From assembly GCA_009760855.2 (NCBI GenBank), contig WPIO01000055.1, positions 1,912,501-1,976,500 of the forward strand: DNA of 64,000 bases, in the 5' to 3' direction. The notes under the pieces are model-generated. The model did no database searches and was not told where the DNA came from. It saw only the letters and a program-made list of their open reading frames with translations. Below are positions 21,331-32,775 of this stretch, piece after piece (the first letter of the stretch is position 1; every line of letters starts with the position of its first letter). This DNA is from Cristatella mucedo. Taxonomy: Eukaryota > Bryozoa > Phylactolaemata > Cristatellidae. A program made the position numbers and the translations under genes.

Positions 21331-21930
21331 CAGCAGTGCACGAGCGGCAAGTTATGAAAAACTGCAGTGCGCAGCCATACTGTTTACTCGACACTCAATC
21401 TGCGGTGTAGCTATGTGAATCCCAGCGTCGCGAAGTTTGTAAAAGTGTGGACCACTAAAATAATTGATGACTGCGTCCCTACTACACTGCCCCAGCTCCG
21501 GCCCAAGCCCGAAATAGGGAGGAGTCAAGGCCGCGACCCCTCACTGTCCTAGGCGGCCATAGCCCCCCCCCTCGCCGGCTGTGGAACCGTACGCGCGAAA
21601 GCACGCGCAGGGCAATTCGCGCGGAAACAGCTTTCGCTGTAAGGAGCAGGCAGGCTGTTAGCTTCTGCGAGACGGCTTATGGGTTCTTTTAGATTTTGGA
21701 AATTTGTGTCGTGAAGATAAGGAACGACTTGCAGCCTGCGCCAGCAAGCGCAAGCGAACTGAACGCTTGGTACGCGTACGACTTGTGGCCTTTGGTGACA
21801 CTGCTAAGCGACTCGAGTCGGAGAGCGAGGGTGTGGCATGGTGAGAGCCTGTTTCCGACAGGTCGGCTACGGGTGCGCTACACGTCATGCGGTTGGAAAG
21901 GAGAGACGTGCAGTTTGTTATCTCAATAAC
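21331..21930. other. No gene recognised
   Basis: Unique-looking sequence with a C-rich run (21560-21572). Opposed frames at 21658-21929 have no recognisable domain. Confidence 0.4.
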
Positions 21931-21939
21931 GTGAATGGA

Positions 21940-22960
21940 ATCGACTCACAGCTCAAGCGACTGCTACTTCTACTCGCTTGACCCTTTCAATTGTCTGAAA
22001 CAGCGCATTCCTTCATCTATCACCCAAGTACCACAATTCCCAGAGCGCCCGATCACCATCCTTTCGGAGAGGTGTCAGCCATCTTCACGAGAGGAAGCAC
22101 CAAATCAGACAGCGAGGAGGATATAGTAGATCCAGAATACAATTTCACCGACGCGGCAGACGAGAGAAAATCATACTTTCTCAACCGAAAAGATCTCAGC
22201 GATCTAATCAAATACTTTGGTCACAGCAAGTCTAATGCTGAGCTCAACTGTCATCAATGCTCAGAGAGTGGAACTAGAAGGACGAAAGTTAGAATGTAAC
22301 TAATTAGAGAAAGTGACACGGACCTTATTCAACTTCTTCAGTCGTCACGATGCTCTGTGCATCTGCAAAACTGTGGCCGGTCTATTCGAGTCACCTGTAG
22401 GAATCATCTGTAACCTGAATGTATGTTGCCTATTTACAGATAGTTCATAGTCAGGCGTTTTCAAGCCTGCCTGCTCATATCCTTAAAAGTATCCGTCTCT
22501 CCCTGTGGCCCAGGGAGAACTACAACTAGGTGCAAGTCGAAGAGATATATATGACTGTTGTGGCTGAGAAGTCTTTGGAGACTTACAAATGATGTCATTC
22601 CTGATGGTCCTCACACGTGGTTTCTCACGCTTTGTTGCACAATCTTTCCTGCACAAAGTTTGGATTCCGGGCAAATCTTCCCGAAGCAGAAAATCACGAG
22701 CAGCCTGGCTCTCTGGCTCTCATAATTAGGTGCCAAAATAAGACGCAGACAGTCCTAACTCCTTGTACTTGCTGCCCGTCTTGACAAATTCAGGCAGAAC
22801 ATGGGAGATTACTAAAACGAGTAAGACGAAAGCTTTCACCAAGATATGCTGGACTTTTAAAGTCTTCACCGTGGCCAGGAAAGCAAAAACAAAATGGGCA
22901 CTGTGGCTTGTCTTCTTGGAGAAACGACTTATAATATAGCTACAAATCTTGAGCCTATCT
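21940..22960 (+). pseudogene. Degenerate copy of an invertebrate repeated ORF family
   Basis: The frame from 21991 encodes SYFLNRKDLSDLIKYFGHSK and SNAELNCHQCSESG. From memory this resembles the DLNDLIRDLGLSKxxAELL segment of a large family of uncharacterised invertebrate proteins found in many copies. After the stop at 22297 the same protein seems to continue in other frames: FFSRHDALCICKTVAGLFES, then LFTDSS (near 22430), then EVFGDLQMMSFLMVL (near 22570), in the family order. Several frameshifts and stops show it is dead. No function is known to me; a mobile origin is likely from copy number. Confidence 0.5.
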
Positions 22961-23315
22961 ACTCATTTCTGAACCCTGCCCCTAGGGGACTTTTATGTAT
23001 GACTTCAGAGTAAATGTATGCTATTTTTCATTCACTTGCTGTTCTATCTGACTTAATGTGAAGCAAAAGATGCAAATATAAAAAAATAAAAAATATGTCA
23101 GCTTTTAAATTGAAACGGGCCAATTTCAAGTTCATGTTCTGATTAATAGAGTCAAATTTGTTTAAAAAATAGCAATTTCATATACTTTTGGGTATAACCA
23201 ATTGGAAAATAAAACTTAATGCACAATGACAAAGTGTTTTGTTGCATAGTGTTGTTAGCAGTGTCTGTAAGAGAATAATTTCAACCCGGACCTTTTTTTA
23301 TTTATTGTGGGTCGT
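22961..23315. other. AT-rich sequence, no gene recognised
   Basis: Low-GC sequence with no recognisable features apart from the degraded 3' side of the pseudogene to its left. Confidence 0.45.
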
Positions 23316-23470
23316 GATAGCCACGAAGTAAGGTGCTCGCTCTTCACGACCGAATTCGTGGGTTTGCATGCTGCAGTGGGCGATCCTTTATTGCCAATTG
23401 CAAGTGATGGTGACAGCCGTTAAGGCTATCCCGTCCCTATGAAAATGAGGCTGCGAAGTCAGCTAAAATT
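23316..23470 (+). mobile_element. SINE-1 copy
   Basis: Shows GTAAGGTGCTCGCTCTTCACGACC, a degraded B box (GTGGGTTTGCATGC), GCAGTGGGCGATCCTTTATTGCC and a 3' GGCTGCGAAGTCAGC, all in the SINE-1 order. Confidence 0.75.
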
Positions 23471-24451
23471 AATAAATTACTGATGATAGTTAATATCCGC
23501 ATTGATGCGACTAACCATTCGGCCTCGTGACCAGGCGATCTCTAGGCCTTAAACCACCGTTTCTGCTTTCACGAGAGGCTGTAACCTGGCTCCTTTGTTG
23601 AGCAGTAAAATGTGCACGATATCTACTTGAAAATAATTCGAGTCCATTAGGACGAACGAAGTCCGAGACGCAGCGTCATTCGAGGATCTTATCCTATCAA
23701 GTTATGCCCCATGCTGCCGTTGCTAAAAGTTTTTTATATTATTAACGGCTGCTTCGGAATCGATTTGGCTGCGCCGGTGACATTTTCGCCTCCAAATTTG
23801 AAACCCGTTGCATTCAATTCCCCGACTTTGCCTCAATTGTGCAACGAACTAGCTATGGACCGGATGCTCTGTCCGCGAGAATCAACTTGTATGTGCTTAC
23901 GCATGCTGAAATAGTACATGTCATTCCAAACTATGCATGCGTACACTTTCTAACCAATTTATTCGCAGAGCCTAGGAAACGACATAAAAGTGGCTGGTTC
24001 TCGTGACATCTCTGCTTTATTATAATTAAAATTACTATGGGAAGCAATAATAATAGCTAAAACCTGTAAATCGTATCAGAAGTGGACAAAATGTTACCAT
24101 TTCTCATTTTCATCAGCACATTGTTAGCAAACTAAGATAGCAAGACAAGTCGATTTCTATTGAACTTGATTGCTCTATGACTTCTATCTTGTTGTGACTG
24201 ATTATTTGGCACGGGTGAGTTCAAATACTTAATTTCTCAAGTTTGAATTCAGACAACGTGAGTAAATTTGCGATCGATTACACTGGCCTACACATTAAAT
24301 CTTGTTGTCAGTGGTTTTCTATCTAATAGATGATTCAAAGTACATTTTGGAGAGCTCTTTCAGAATCTGTAACTCGTTGTAACCCAGCATGTCAGGATTA
24401 TTTTTTACCAATTTTATTTTTATTTTACAATACTTTCACACGGACTACATC
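23471..24451. other. No gene recognised
   Basis: About 1 kb of AT-rich unique-looking sequence. A 67-codon frame at 23711-23914 has no recognisable domain. Confidence 0.4.
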
Positions 24452-24560
24452 TTTTTTAATAATAATAATAATGCACTTGATAACGCGCCCTCAAAAATCT
24501 CTTTCTAGGCGCTTTATATTTGCTGCAAAGGGAAATGCAATTGATTTTTTAATCGTTTAA
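24452..24560 (-). mobile_element. LINE-A 3' terminal fragment
   Basis: Minus strand: (TAA)n, CACTTGATAACGCGCCC, TCTTTCTAGGCGCTTTATAT and TTGCTGCAAAGGGAAATGCA. Confidence 0.8.
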
Positions 24561-25090
24561 GAAAGATATCATCTAGGTTATGTACAATTAAAACATAAGT
24601 CTGCCTTAATTTTCTCGATTGCTTTTAAACTGCCTCTCTTCTTCGGCTTTCTGCAATGCTCAGCAGCTGGATATTCAGGCGCTTCAGGCTCCAACGATAA
24701 TCGGCCATCGTGTTAACCTTCCAGTGGCCTTGACATTTGCGCTCCATTTCGCATATGTTTGTTGGAACCTCTAACCCTTTCCTCGCTGAATGTTCCTAAA
24801 TTTGATGGTAAATATTCAATGTGAGAGTCATAAAATCTATCCTAACACTAATTCTGCTGCGAAGAGCTGCGTAGCGTTGATAAATGTTCTCATCAATTCG
24901 CGAAGCTTGAACTGATTGTGATTGTCGAGAGCGGTTTTTAACACAGACTTAAATCCATTCCATGCCTGCAATTCTAGCCCAGTCATTTTATGTAAACTGT
25001 ATTTCTTAGAACAGTTTTCCGATTTGTGGACAATATTAAAATCCAGCCTTTATATCGTTAACTTGAGGAAACTTTTCTTGTGAGTACTTA
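24561..25090. other. No gene recognised
   Basis: Unique-looking AT-rich sequence, no feature recognised. Confidence 0.4.
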
Positions 25091-25095
25091 AGGTG

Positions 25096-25640
25096 TCACC
25101 GTCTTGGTACAGATACTTGTAACATGGTTACTTTCTCACGAGTCAAAACTGTGCGTGCAAGGAAGGAATAAGCACTTTCTTGCTGTCGACCAGACGGAGG
25201 CTCTCGGACGTCGTCACTCCCAGGCTCAAAATAGCTTTGGCCAGTTTTTCTTTCGGTAAATGAAAAGCGATCAGCACAGATCCCACAGAAATGCAAAGCA
25301 CGGATATTGCGTGCAGCCACCTTGAATTCCGAGCAGAAGGCCAACGGCCATTACATTGCAGCATATATGCCACCGGTGTTGATCGCATTTGATTTCACCA
25401 GGAAGTATTTTCACGTTTCCGTTAGTCTTTTTCATCGATGTAGAATGCGTAACGGGCAAAAAAACAAAAATTCGTTTCCATTTTGAATTAAAATGCCTTT
25501 AAAATGTGGTTCGATAAATCAATTCAAAGAGTCTACATTCACTTGAATTAGACCACATTTCCATTTGGTTAACTATCCTTTAGCGTTGCTGCAATGGCCA
25601 GTAAATCATTCGTCGGAAAGTACGGAAGAAACTCTTTTTT
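25096..25640 (-). pseudogene. Second fragment of the repeated invertebrate ORF family
   Basis: Reading 25459 to 25271 gives QHRWHICCNVMAVGLLLG and IQGGCTQYPCFAFLWD. From memory this corresponds to the EHKWxICGDLKVxxLLLG / LQGGYTKYPCFLCLWDSR core of the family seen at 21940-22960. Downstream, LVDSKKVLIPSLHAQF (another frame, near 25150-25200) matches the LVDPxKVLLPPLHxKLG block. Upstream, GILIQNGNEF near 25480 matches a VLLHNGNxF block. Frame changes between blocks show decay. It is on the opposite strand to the 21940 copy. Confidence 0.5.
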
Positions 25641-25784
25641 ACGATATCTATACCACAAAAAGGTAATATCCGGCACATACAAATTCTCTCTTTTAATCTA
25701 GAGCCAGGGAGCTCAGCTGACTCTTTGAGGAGGATAAGGTCTCTTACTAAATCTTCAAGATTAGATTGTGACAGTAGATTAATA
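25641..25784. other. No gene recognised
   Basis: Short unique-looking stretch next to the LINE-A tail. Confidence 0.4.
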
Positions 25785-28700
25785 ATAATAATAATAATGC
25801 ACTTGATAAAGCGCCCTCAGAGAACTCAATCTCTTTTTAGGCGCTTTACATTTGCTGCAAAAGGAAACGCGATTGAATGATGAGCAATATCATGCTTGAT
25901 AAACAGCATGAATAACGTGGTTAGGGGTGACATGCACAGGGTCAGAATGCAAATGTGGTTAGTGGCAGCATGCACAGTGTCAGCACGCATGAGCACACGA
26001 AGGACGAATCACAGGGACTCACTAAACGCTGTCCTGAATAGGTGTGTTTTAAGTTCTTTTTAAATGTGGTCAAGTCAGGGGATGTTCTGACGCAAGTCAG
26101 GAGTGAGTTTCAGGATTTGGGAGCATACGAACTAAACGCACGGTCTCCATAGGATTTGAGGCTTGTTCGTGGTATTGGTAAACTGTTTGATTCCGAAAAG
26201 AGGGTGGTACGATGCTTGGCCTGGTGGGGGAGTAGATCTGAGAGATAGGCTGGAGCCAAAGAATGAAGGGACCTAAAAGTGAGCGACAAAACCTTGAAGT
26301 CAATCCGTTGCTTGACTGGTAGCCAGTGCAGGTCGGCGAGAAGTGGAGCAATGTGGCAACTGCGACGCTCACGACAGACAAGCCTAGCTGCAGTTTTGCA
26401 CCAGCTGCAATCGCCTGATCGCACATGCTGGTAGGCCAGCAAGCAGTGAGTTACAGAAGTCGAGACGGGATGTCACAAATGCATGGACCAACTTAGATGT
26501 GATATCCTTATCTAAACAAGTCCGAATTTTAGCAATGCTATGCAGCTGAAAGTAGGCAGACTTGATTGTGGAGCTGATGTGGTCACCTAACTAGAGGTCG
26601 CTTTGGAATATGACACCTAGATTTCGAGCTGATGCAACTGGAGATATGCTGGCAGAGCCAATTTTGAAAGTCAGCCTTTCCAATTTCTGAATAACACTAG
26701 GTTTGCCCATAACTAGTAAGTTAGTTTTATCATCGTTTAGTTTTAGAAAAAATTTGCTGCCATCCATGATCGGATGTCATCAATGCATGCAGCAAGTGAG
26801 TTGAGAGAATTTGAGGTGCTCGAAGGCTGGGAGGGATCAAAGCAAAGGTACAACTGAGTGTCATCCGCATAGAAGTGAAAGCCTAGATTGTGCTTGGCAA
26901 TCACATCAGCGAGAGGGAGAGTATAAACGGTGAAAAGGACCGGACCTAGCACAGAGCCCTGAGGTACTCCATATTTTAGAGGTACTTCAGATGATCTTTG
27001 TCCATTCACGTCAACACTCTGGAGTCTCCCACTGAGATAGGACCTGAACCACTGCAGAGCAGTGCCAGTGATGCCCAGGCGAGATGAGAGGCGCTCTAGA
27101 AGTACTTTGTGATCGATGGTATTAAAAGCTGCCGAAAGATCGAGCAAAACAAGAAGAGACACACTCTACCCATGTCTGCATTCCTAAGTAGGTCGTTGTA
27201 TACCCGAAGCAATGCTGACTCTGTGGAGTGATTAGCTCTAAAGCCAGACTGGAACTTACTAGCAAGGTGTGAGGTTTCGATATACGAGTTCAGCTGGTCT
27301 GCCGCGACCCGTTCCAGTGTCTTTGATAGGAATGGTAGAAGGGAGACTGGGCGGTAGTTGCTTAAGTTCTCTTGGTCTAGTGTAGCTTTCTTGAGAAGTG
27401 GCCTGACTACAGCTTTTTTTGAAAGGTGCTGTGGGGACCTGACCTGAGGCTAATGACATATTAATGATGTTGGTTATGCATGGCAGCAGCAGATCAATGC
27501 AACGTAGGAGCAGGACAGTGGGAATAGGGTCCAGTGGACTTGTTGTCTTCTTTGATTGAGATACGAGCTTTAGGACTACATCACTGGTGACCTGTTTTAA
27601 ATGCAGACATTGAGGGCGCAGCCAGGAACCGAGGAACAGCATTCTAGTGGGAAGGTGTCATCGCAGGGATGGATTCCCTGATTTTGTCTATCTTCTGCAC
27701 AAAGAATCGAGAGAAGCGATCGGCTAGATCATCACAAGGATCATCTGGTATGGAGCTAACCTGGGAACGGTTGAGGAGATGGTTTATTGTCGACATCAGC
27801 ATTTTTGGATTGTGCATCTGTGATTCAACAATGTTTCTATAGAAGCTAGACTTAGCCTTTGCTAGGATCGATTGGTACGACCTACAGTAGTCTTCATATG
27901 CCTGTCGATGGACAGTTAGTCCGGATTTTTTTGTATGCCTTTTTCAAGCTTTCGTTTAGTAGACTTGGCTAGTTTAATGTCTGTGGTAAACCATAGGCCG
28001 TCTGGGCGGGGGGCGCACAGTGCGCTTTGTCAAAGGTGCAAACTCGTCGAGCGTGTCAGCTAGTGTCGTGTTGTAGCAATCTACCAGTGATGACAGATCG
28101 GAGGGAGGACTGAGCAGCAAAGGTGAAGCAGATATGCTCGCACGGACAGCATCGATGTCAAGGGTCTTGAGGTTTCGCGATTCACAGGTTATTTTAGAGG
28201 AGAATGTGGGCACACACTGTAGATTGAATGAGATCTGCATGTGGTCAGATAAGCAGGATTTGGTGATAACTGGTGATGACAAAGTGCAGTTATATGAGAA
28301 AATTTGGTCGAGTGTGTGACCCTTGATGTGGGTAGGGCCATGCACATTAGCCACAAGAGATAATGAGTCTGTCAATGTACGAAATTCGGTGCTGAAAGCA
28401 TCAGATAAGTTATCAAAGTGAACGTTGAAATCACCCATAACGAGGAAGGATCGATTTCTTGCACACAGAATCGAAATGAGATCGGAGAAATCTGAGATAA
28501 AGGAGGATTTGGTACCTGGTGGGCGATAGACTACTGCCACTATCGGTAGCTTGTTTTCGGGTGAGACCAGGACAATTGATTCAAAAGACTGCTTCGAGGG
28601 TACCGTAAATGGCTTGAAGTTGAATTTCGAGCGCACGATCATAGCAACTCCACCTCCAGTTTTGATTGATCTAGGGTGTGAAAGAACGTGAAACCAGATG

Positions 28701-28841
28701 GAGTAGCGTCTTTAATTGTCGGGCAGTTTATCGATTTCAGCCAAGTTTCAGTTAGGGCGAGCAGGTCGATACCATTTTCAGAAATAAGGTCGTTTATTAC
28801 TAGAGGTTTATTGCACATTGAGCGAGGATTCCAATTTGAAG
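25785..28841 (-). mobile_element. LINE-A, longest copy (endonuclease + RT + 3' UTR)
   Basis: A 3.05 kb minus-strand element. From 5' to 3' it carries the APE endonuclease (28857-27974), a linker, the reverse transcriptase (27642-26097), the 3' UTR, the hairpin (25804-25855) and a (TAA)n tail at 25782-25797 on the plus strand. Any ORF1 and the 5' UTR are missing: the 5' edge at about 28841 cuts the first codons of the endonuclease. Order and motifs place it in the CR1/L2 group. Frameshifts and stops make it inactive. Confidence 0.9.
26097..27642 (-). pseudogene. LINE-A reverse transcriptase, broken
   Basis: RT of a CR1/L2-group LINE. N-terminal RT blocks lie at 27642-27259 (KKTTSPLDPIPTVLLLRCID). 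The palm is at 27162-26743 with LLVLLDLSAAFNTIDHKVLL, GVPQGSVLGPVLFTVYTLPL and the catalytic FHFYADDTQLYLCF with an intact YADD. Thumb and C-terminus lie at 26442-26097 (DLHWLPVKQRIDFKVLSLTF). Frames change between the three parts and near 27430, so it is a pseudogene despite the intact active-site motif. Confidence 0.9.
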
Positions 28842-28857
28842 TGGAGCAATGTGGCAA
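27974..28857 (-). pseudogene. LINE-A APE-type endonuclease, broken
   Basis: This domain nicks the DNA target for LINE insertion. N-terminal block at 28857-28639: NWNPRSMCNKPLVINDLI, then LLALTETWL, holding the Asn and Glu of the active site. After a frameshift near 28640, 28642-27974 continues with VAVVYRPPG, VMGDFNVHFDN (catalytic GDFN) and KSCLSDHMQISF (catalytic SDH). All the main metal-binding motifs are visible, but the frame is split and the protein start is cut. Confidence 0.9.
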
Positions 28858-30165
28858 CTGCGACGCTCACGACAGACAAGCCTAGCTGCAGTTTTGCACC
28901 AGCTGCAATCGCCTGATCGCACATGCTGGTAGGCCAGCAAGCAGTGAGTTACAGAAGTCGAGACGGGATGTCACAAATGCATGGACCAACTTAGATGTGA
29001 TATCCTTATCTAAACAAGTCCGAATTTTAGCAATGCTATGCAGCTGAAAGTAGGCAGACTTGATTGTGGAGCTGATGTGGTCACCTAACTAGAGGTCACT
29101 TTGGAACATGACACCTAGATTTCGAGCTGATTCAACAGGAGATATGCTGGCAGAGCCAATTTTGAAAGTCAGCCTTTCCAATTTCTGAACCACATTGGGT
29201 TTGCCTCTAAATAGGAAGTTATTTTTTATCATCGTTTAGTTTTAGAAAATTTGCAGCCGTCCATGTGCGGATGTCATCAATACATGCAGCAAGTGAGTTG
29301 AGAGAATTCGAAGTGCTCGAAGGCTGGGAGGGATCAAAGCAAAGGTCCAACTGATTGCCATCCGCATAGAAGTGAAAGCCTAGATTGTGCTTGGTAGTCA
29401 CATCAGCAAGAGGGAGAGTATAAACCGTGAAAAGATCCGGACCTAGCACGGAGCCCTAAGGTACCCCATATTTCAGAGGTACCTCGGATGGTCTTAGTCC
29501 ATTTACGTCAATACTCTGGAGTCTCCCACTGAGATAGAACCATTACAGAGCTGTGCCAGTGATGCCCAGGCGAGATGAGAGGTGCTCTAGAAGAACTTTG
29601 TGATCGATGGTATCAAAAGCTGCCGAAAGATCGAGCAAAACAACCAGAGACACTCTACCTATGCCGGCATTCCTAAGTAGGTCGTTGTACAGGCAATGCT
29701 GACTCTGTGGAATGATTAGCTCTAAAGCCAGACTGGAACTTACTAGCAAGGTGTGAGGTTTCGATATATGAGTTCAGCTGGTCTGCCACGACCCGTTCCA
29801 GTGTCTTTGATAGAAATGGTAGAAGGGAGACTGGGCGGTAGTTGCTTTAAGTTCTCTTGGTCTAGTGTAGCTTTCTTGAGACGTGGCCTGACTACAGCTT
29901 TTTTGAAAGGTGCTGGGACATGACCTGGGGCTAATGACATATTAATGATGTTAGTTATGCATGGCAGCAGCAGATCAATGCAACGTAGGAGCAGGACAGT
30001 GGGAATAGGGTCCAAAGGACTTGTTGTCTTCTTCGATTGGGATACGAACTTCAGGACGAGATCACTAGTGACCTGCTTAAATGCAGACATTGAGGTACAG
30101 CCAGGAATCGGGTAACAGCATTTTCGGGGAGATGTCGTCATCACAGGCTTGGGCATTCTCACAGA
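28842..30165 (-). mobile_element. LINE-A, second copy abutting the first
   Basis: A minus-strand copy joined directly to the 5' edge of the previous element. It begins inside the RT C-terminus (no 3' UTR, hairpin or tail) and extends to the start of the RT N-terminal blocks near 30115-30165. Its first about 250 bases (28839-29090) look identical to 26341-26592 of the neighbour, after which differences appear every 15-30 bases. Confidence 0.88.
29219..30162 (-). pseudogene. LINE-A reverse transcriptase, second broken copy
   Basis: N-terminal RT blocks at 30162-29743 (VSQSKKTTSPLDPIPTVLLL, VVRPRLKKATLDQENL). First palm Asp at 29749-29543 (LVVLLDLSAAFDTIDHKVLL). Palm at 29449-29219 with LGPDLFTVYTLPL and FHFYADGNQLDLCF, where YADD has become YADG. 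A stop before LGP (near 29458) and a small deletion near 29540 break it. Confidence 0.88.
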
Positions 30166-30484
30166 TAAAGAGCGTGATGACGTGTGGAATCTGATGCTGC
30201 CCTATAAATTCAGCTTTCAGTATTAGCAATTTAAAGCATGGCCCTAATGTCTTGACGTCTGTAGGAGAATTTAATACTGTATCATCTGCTCTATGAACAA
30301 CCATCCCATTTCCTTCAGAATTGATATCAAAATGTTTAACTACTTTGATTTGAAGACTAGCCTCAAGGGCGAAATCCAAAATTCCAAAATCCTCATCGGG
30401 TAGATGGCAGGTCTTGGTAATCCAGCCATAGTTCAGAGTTCAATTATTTTTTCCCAGAGAGAGAATTGACGTGCTTTTAGAAAT
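30166..30484. other. Unidentified open frame on the minus strand
   Basis: A minus-strand frame from 30379 (TTG, no ATG) encodes LEASLQIKVVKHFDINSEG, TVLNSPTDVKTLGPCFKLL and GQHQIPHVITLFICENAQ before running into LINE-A sequence at about 30165. The composition looks protein-like, but I recognise no family. It might be part of another mobile element or a host exon. Confidence 0.3.
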
Positions 30485-30690
30485 AATTATTACAACATTA
30501 TATTTTATTGAGCCCTCAGAGAACTGAATCTCTTTCTAAGCACTTTACAGATGCTGTATAGAAAGCATTACCAAATTATTGATGGTAACATCTGCAAGCA
30601 GCAGGCGCTGTGTAAGTAGGCATATCCATACGAAGGACGAATCATAAAGACCCAATAAATGCTATAAGACGCTTTGCTAGCTATAGTGAT
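30485..30690 (-). mobile_element. LINE-A-related 3' end (variant subfamily)
   Basis: The hairpin (TTGAGCCCTCAGAGAACTGAATCTCTTTCTAAGCACTTTACA in outline) is followed by GATGCTGTATAGAAAGCATTACCAAAT, unlike the usual UTR but like the copy at 4460-4500. GGACGAATCATAAAGACCCA then rejoins the common UTR. The two copies define a variant. Confidence 0.7.
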
Positions 30691-30949
30691 AGGCAGCACA
30701 CGATTTTGATGGAGTAAATATGGCAAAATTTTGACGGAAAGAATCTTCTTGTAAATGTGTGACGTCCTTGACCGAGTCAGTCGGACGTAGATTGAGTATA
30801 GGTTATGAATATAGGCCACCTGAGTGATACACTAAGGAACTGATTTATTTCCACCTTATTCATAATCTCTACTCTCTTTTGCCGCCATCGCCGATGTCAA
30901 TCTTGGCTGAAATTTCTATCCACCCAGCCTTTAGCAATCTATTCTTCTA
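30691..30949. other. No gene recognised
   Basis: Unique-looking sequence. Confidence 0.4.
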
Positions 30950-31260
30950 ATTTGGTCCTCGATAAAATGCAAACACTTTAGATTCCTTCAACTTCCTGGC
31001 AGCTTGTATTGATGACGTTCGAAAATGGGTGTCATCATTTTCTCAAATTTGACGACAACAAGACTAACGTGAGAATTGCTCGGCAAACCTAGTTGTCACT
31101 TAAAAATCAGAGAACGCGTATCCTTAAGTGGGCTCGGCTTGCATGTCTCCTATGGCCGCTGGATCCTGGGACATCCTGTTCCAATATAACCTCTGGCAAG
31201 ATGACCCGCATCAGCTCCACAGTCTCGGTCGGCCAAGTTAGTTTTAATGCTAAAGCAGTC
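30950..31260 (+). mobile_element. Old LINE-A RT remnant
   Basis: Degraded RT text in LINE-A order: TTCAACTTCCTGGCAGCTTG and TATTGATGACGTTCGAAAATGG (the LAACIDDIRxW block), AAATTTGACGACAACAAGAC, and CGCATCAGCTCCACAGTC (the HISSTV block) near 31210. Confidence 0.6.
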
Positions 31261-31533
31261 GGGCACGGCTACGAAAGCAACTGGCGAGCTGCAGCGCATT
31301 ATGGCTTCTTTGCCGCTCGCTCCGTGCTTTGCAGCGGCGTGACGTCAGTCGTCGGACGTGCAGACGATGCCTGTCGAGCATCAGCTGCCCACGGTGCGTC
31401 AACAACAGCGTGACCACCGCCGCCGCCGCGCTGAAGCCTCGAAGCTGGTCAATCGAGATCTGCACTTACTCGTAAGCTTTCTGCGAACGCCGCCGCCGTA
31501 TTACGTTCCCGTTCACCACGCTCGGTCACCACA
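31261..31533. other. GC-rich stretch, no gene recognised
   Basis: Opposed frames over 31250-31465; no domain recognised. Confidence 0.35.
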
Positions 31534-31655
31534 GCATGATATACTCACCAATCAATAGCTTTTCCCTTTGCAGCAAATGTAAAGCGCCCAGAAAGAGATT
31601 GAGTTCTCTGAGGGCGCTTTATCAAGTGCATTATTATTATTATTATTATTATTAC
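31534..31655 (+). mobile_element. LINE-A 3' terminal fragment
   Basis: AGCATGATATACTCACC, CAGCAAATGTAAAGCGCCC, GAGATTGAGTTCTCTGAGGG and CGCTTTATCAAGTGCATT, followed by (ATT)n to 31655. Confidence 0.85.
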
Positions 31656-31739
31656 CACTCGACAGCACGTGGCTGCCTCCCCTCCTCTGCGCCACCGCTG
31701 CCGCCTCGCCGCCGCATGGCCTCGATGCGACGCCAGCGT
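31656..31739. other. Short GC-rich spacer
   Basis: CCGCC-rich stretch between two retroelement fragments; no feature called. Confidence 0.35.
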
Positions 31740-31955
31740 GGGTAATAATAATTAAAAATAACGACGCGTTTGTATAGCACCCTTGGAGAACTTAATCCTT
31801 TTCTTGGCACTTATCACGTGCTGTAAAGAAAGCGTGATTGAATGTGGCATCGCGCCTGCATGCTGTTTCGCTGCAGGGCCTGTCAATCCTGTTTTGAGCG
31901 AGCAAAATACATTGCCTGCCTCAGGACTCGAACCTACGACCTAGTTAACCAACAT
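31740..31955 (-). mobile_element. tRNA-derived SINE with a long LINE-A-like tail
   Basis: The minus strand holds a good B box GGTTCGAGTCC (about 31926-31936), an unknown middle, then about 90 bases that match the LINE-A 3' end (TCAATCACGCTTTCTTTACAG, the hairpin, TAATAATTA tail). The LINE-like part is longer than in SINE-2, so this is a different fusion. Confidence 0.6.
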
Positions 31956-31989
31956 TTTAAGCTTGCCAAACTGTCAAGATAAGTATTTT

Positions 31990-32275
<286 letters not shown>

Positions 32276-32600
32276 GGCTCCTTACCTAGTGCGTAGACGC
32301 TTACTCTACTAAAGTCGGCTTCTAGTCTTTTTAGTCAAACAAATCGGAAACTGTCACATAAGCTACTCACAATTGCATTGGATGGCCATCATTAAGTGCA
32401 CTTTACTTTAAGGTTCTATTACTCAGTATTCAGTTATTTAATCTCTTGCTCCGGCTTGAAGGTAGAAGCTGGCTTATCTGATGCCACGCTTGCATCGCCC
32501 CTAGCTTCACGTCCCTCGAAGTATCTCCCCTATACTATCTCCAAACAAAAAGTGCTATCTGAGAGCTCGCTCAGTTTCTACCCGCCGACAGCCTGACATT
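32276..32600. other. No gene recognised
   Basis: Unique-looking sequence. Confidence 0.4.
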
Positions 32601-32601
32601 C

Positions 32602-32775
32602 TCTATCGACAACATCCATGACTTCTATCTGACCTCTATTGACGATATCTACGACTTCTACCTGACCTCTATCGACGACATCTGCAACCTCTATATGATC
32701 TCTATCGAAGGGAAAATCTACGGCCTCTATCTAACCTCTATCGACGGCATCTACGACCTCTATCGACGACATCGA
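32602..32775. repeat. 33-bp minisatellite with 11-codon periodicity
   Basis: About five units of TCTATCGACGACATCTACGA plus CCTCTATCTGACC. One plus-strand frame reads through all units as repeats of TSIDDIYDxYL, with changes that mostly keep codons and no internal stop until TAG near 32785. It has no ATG at its start. Confidence 0.75.
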
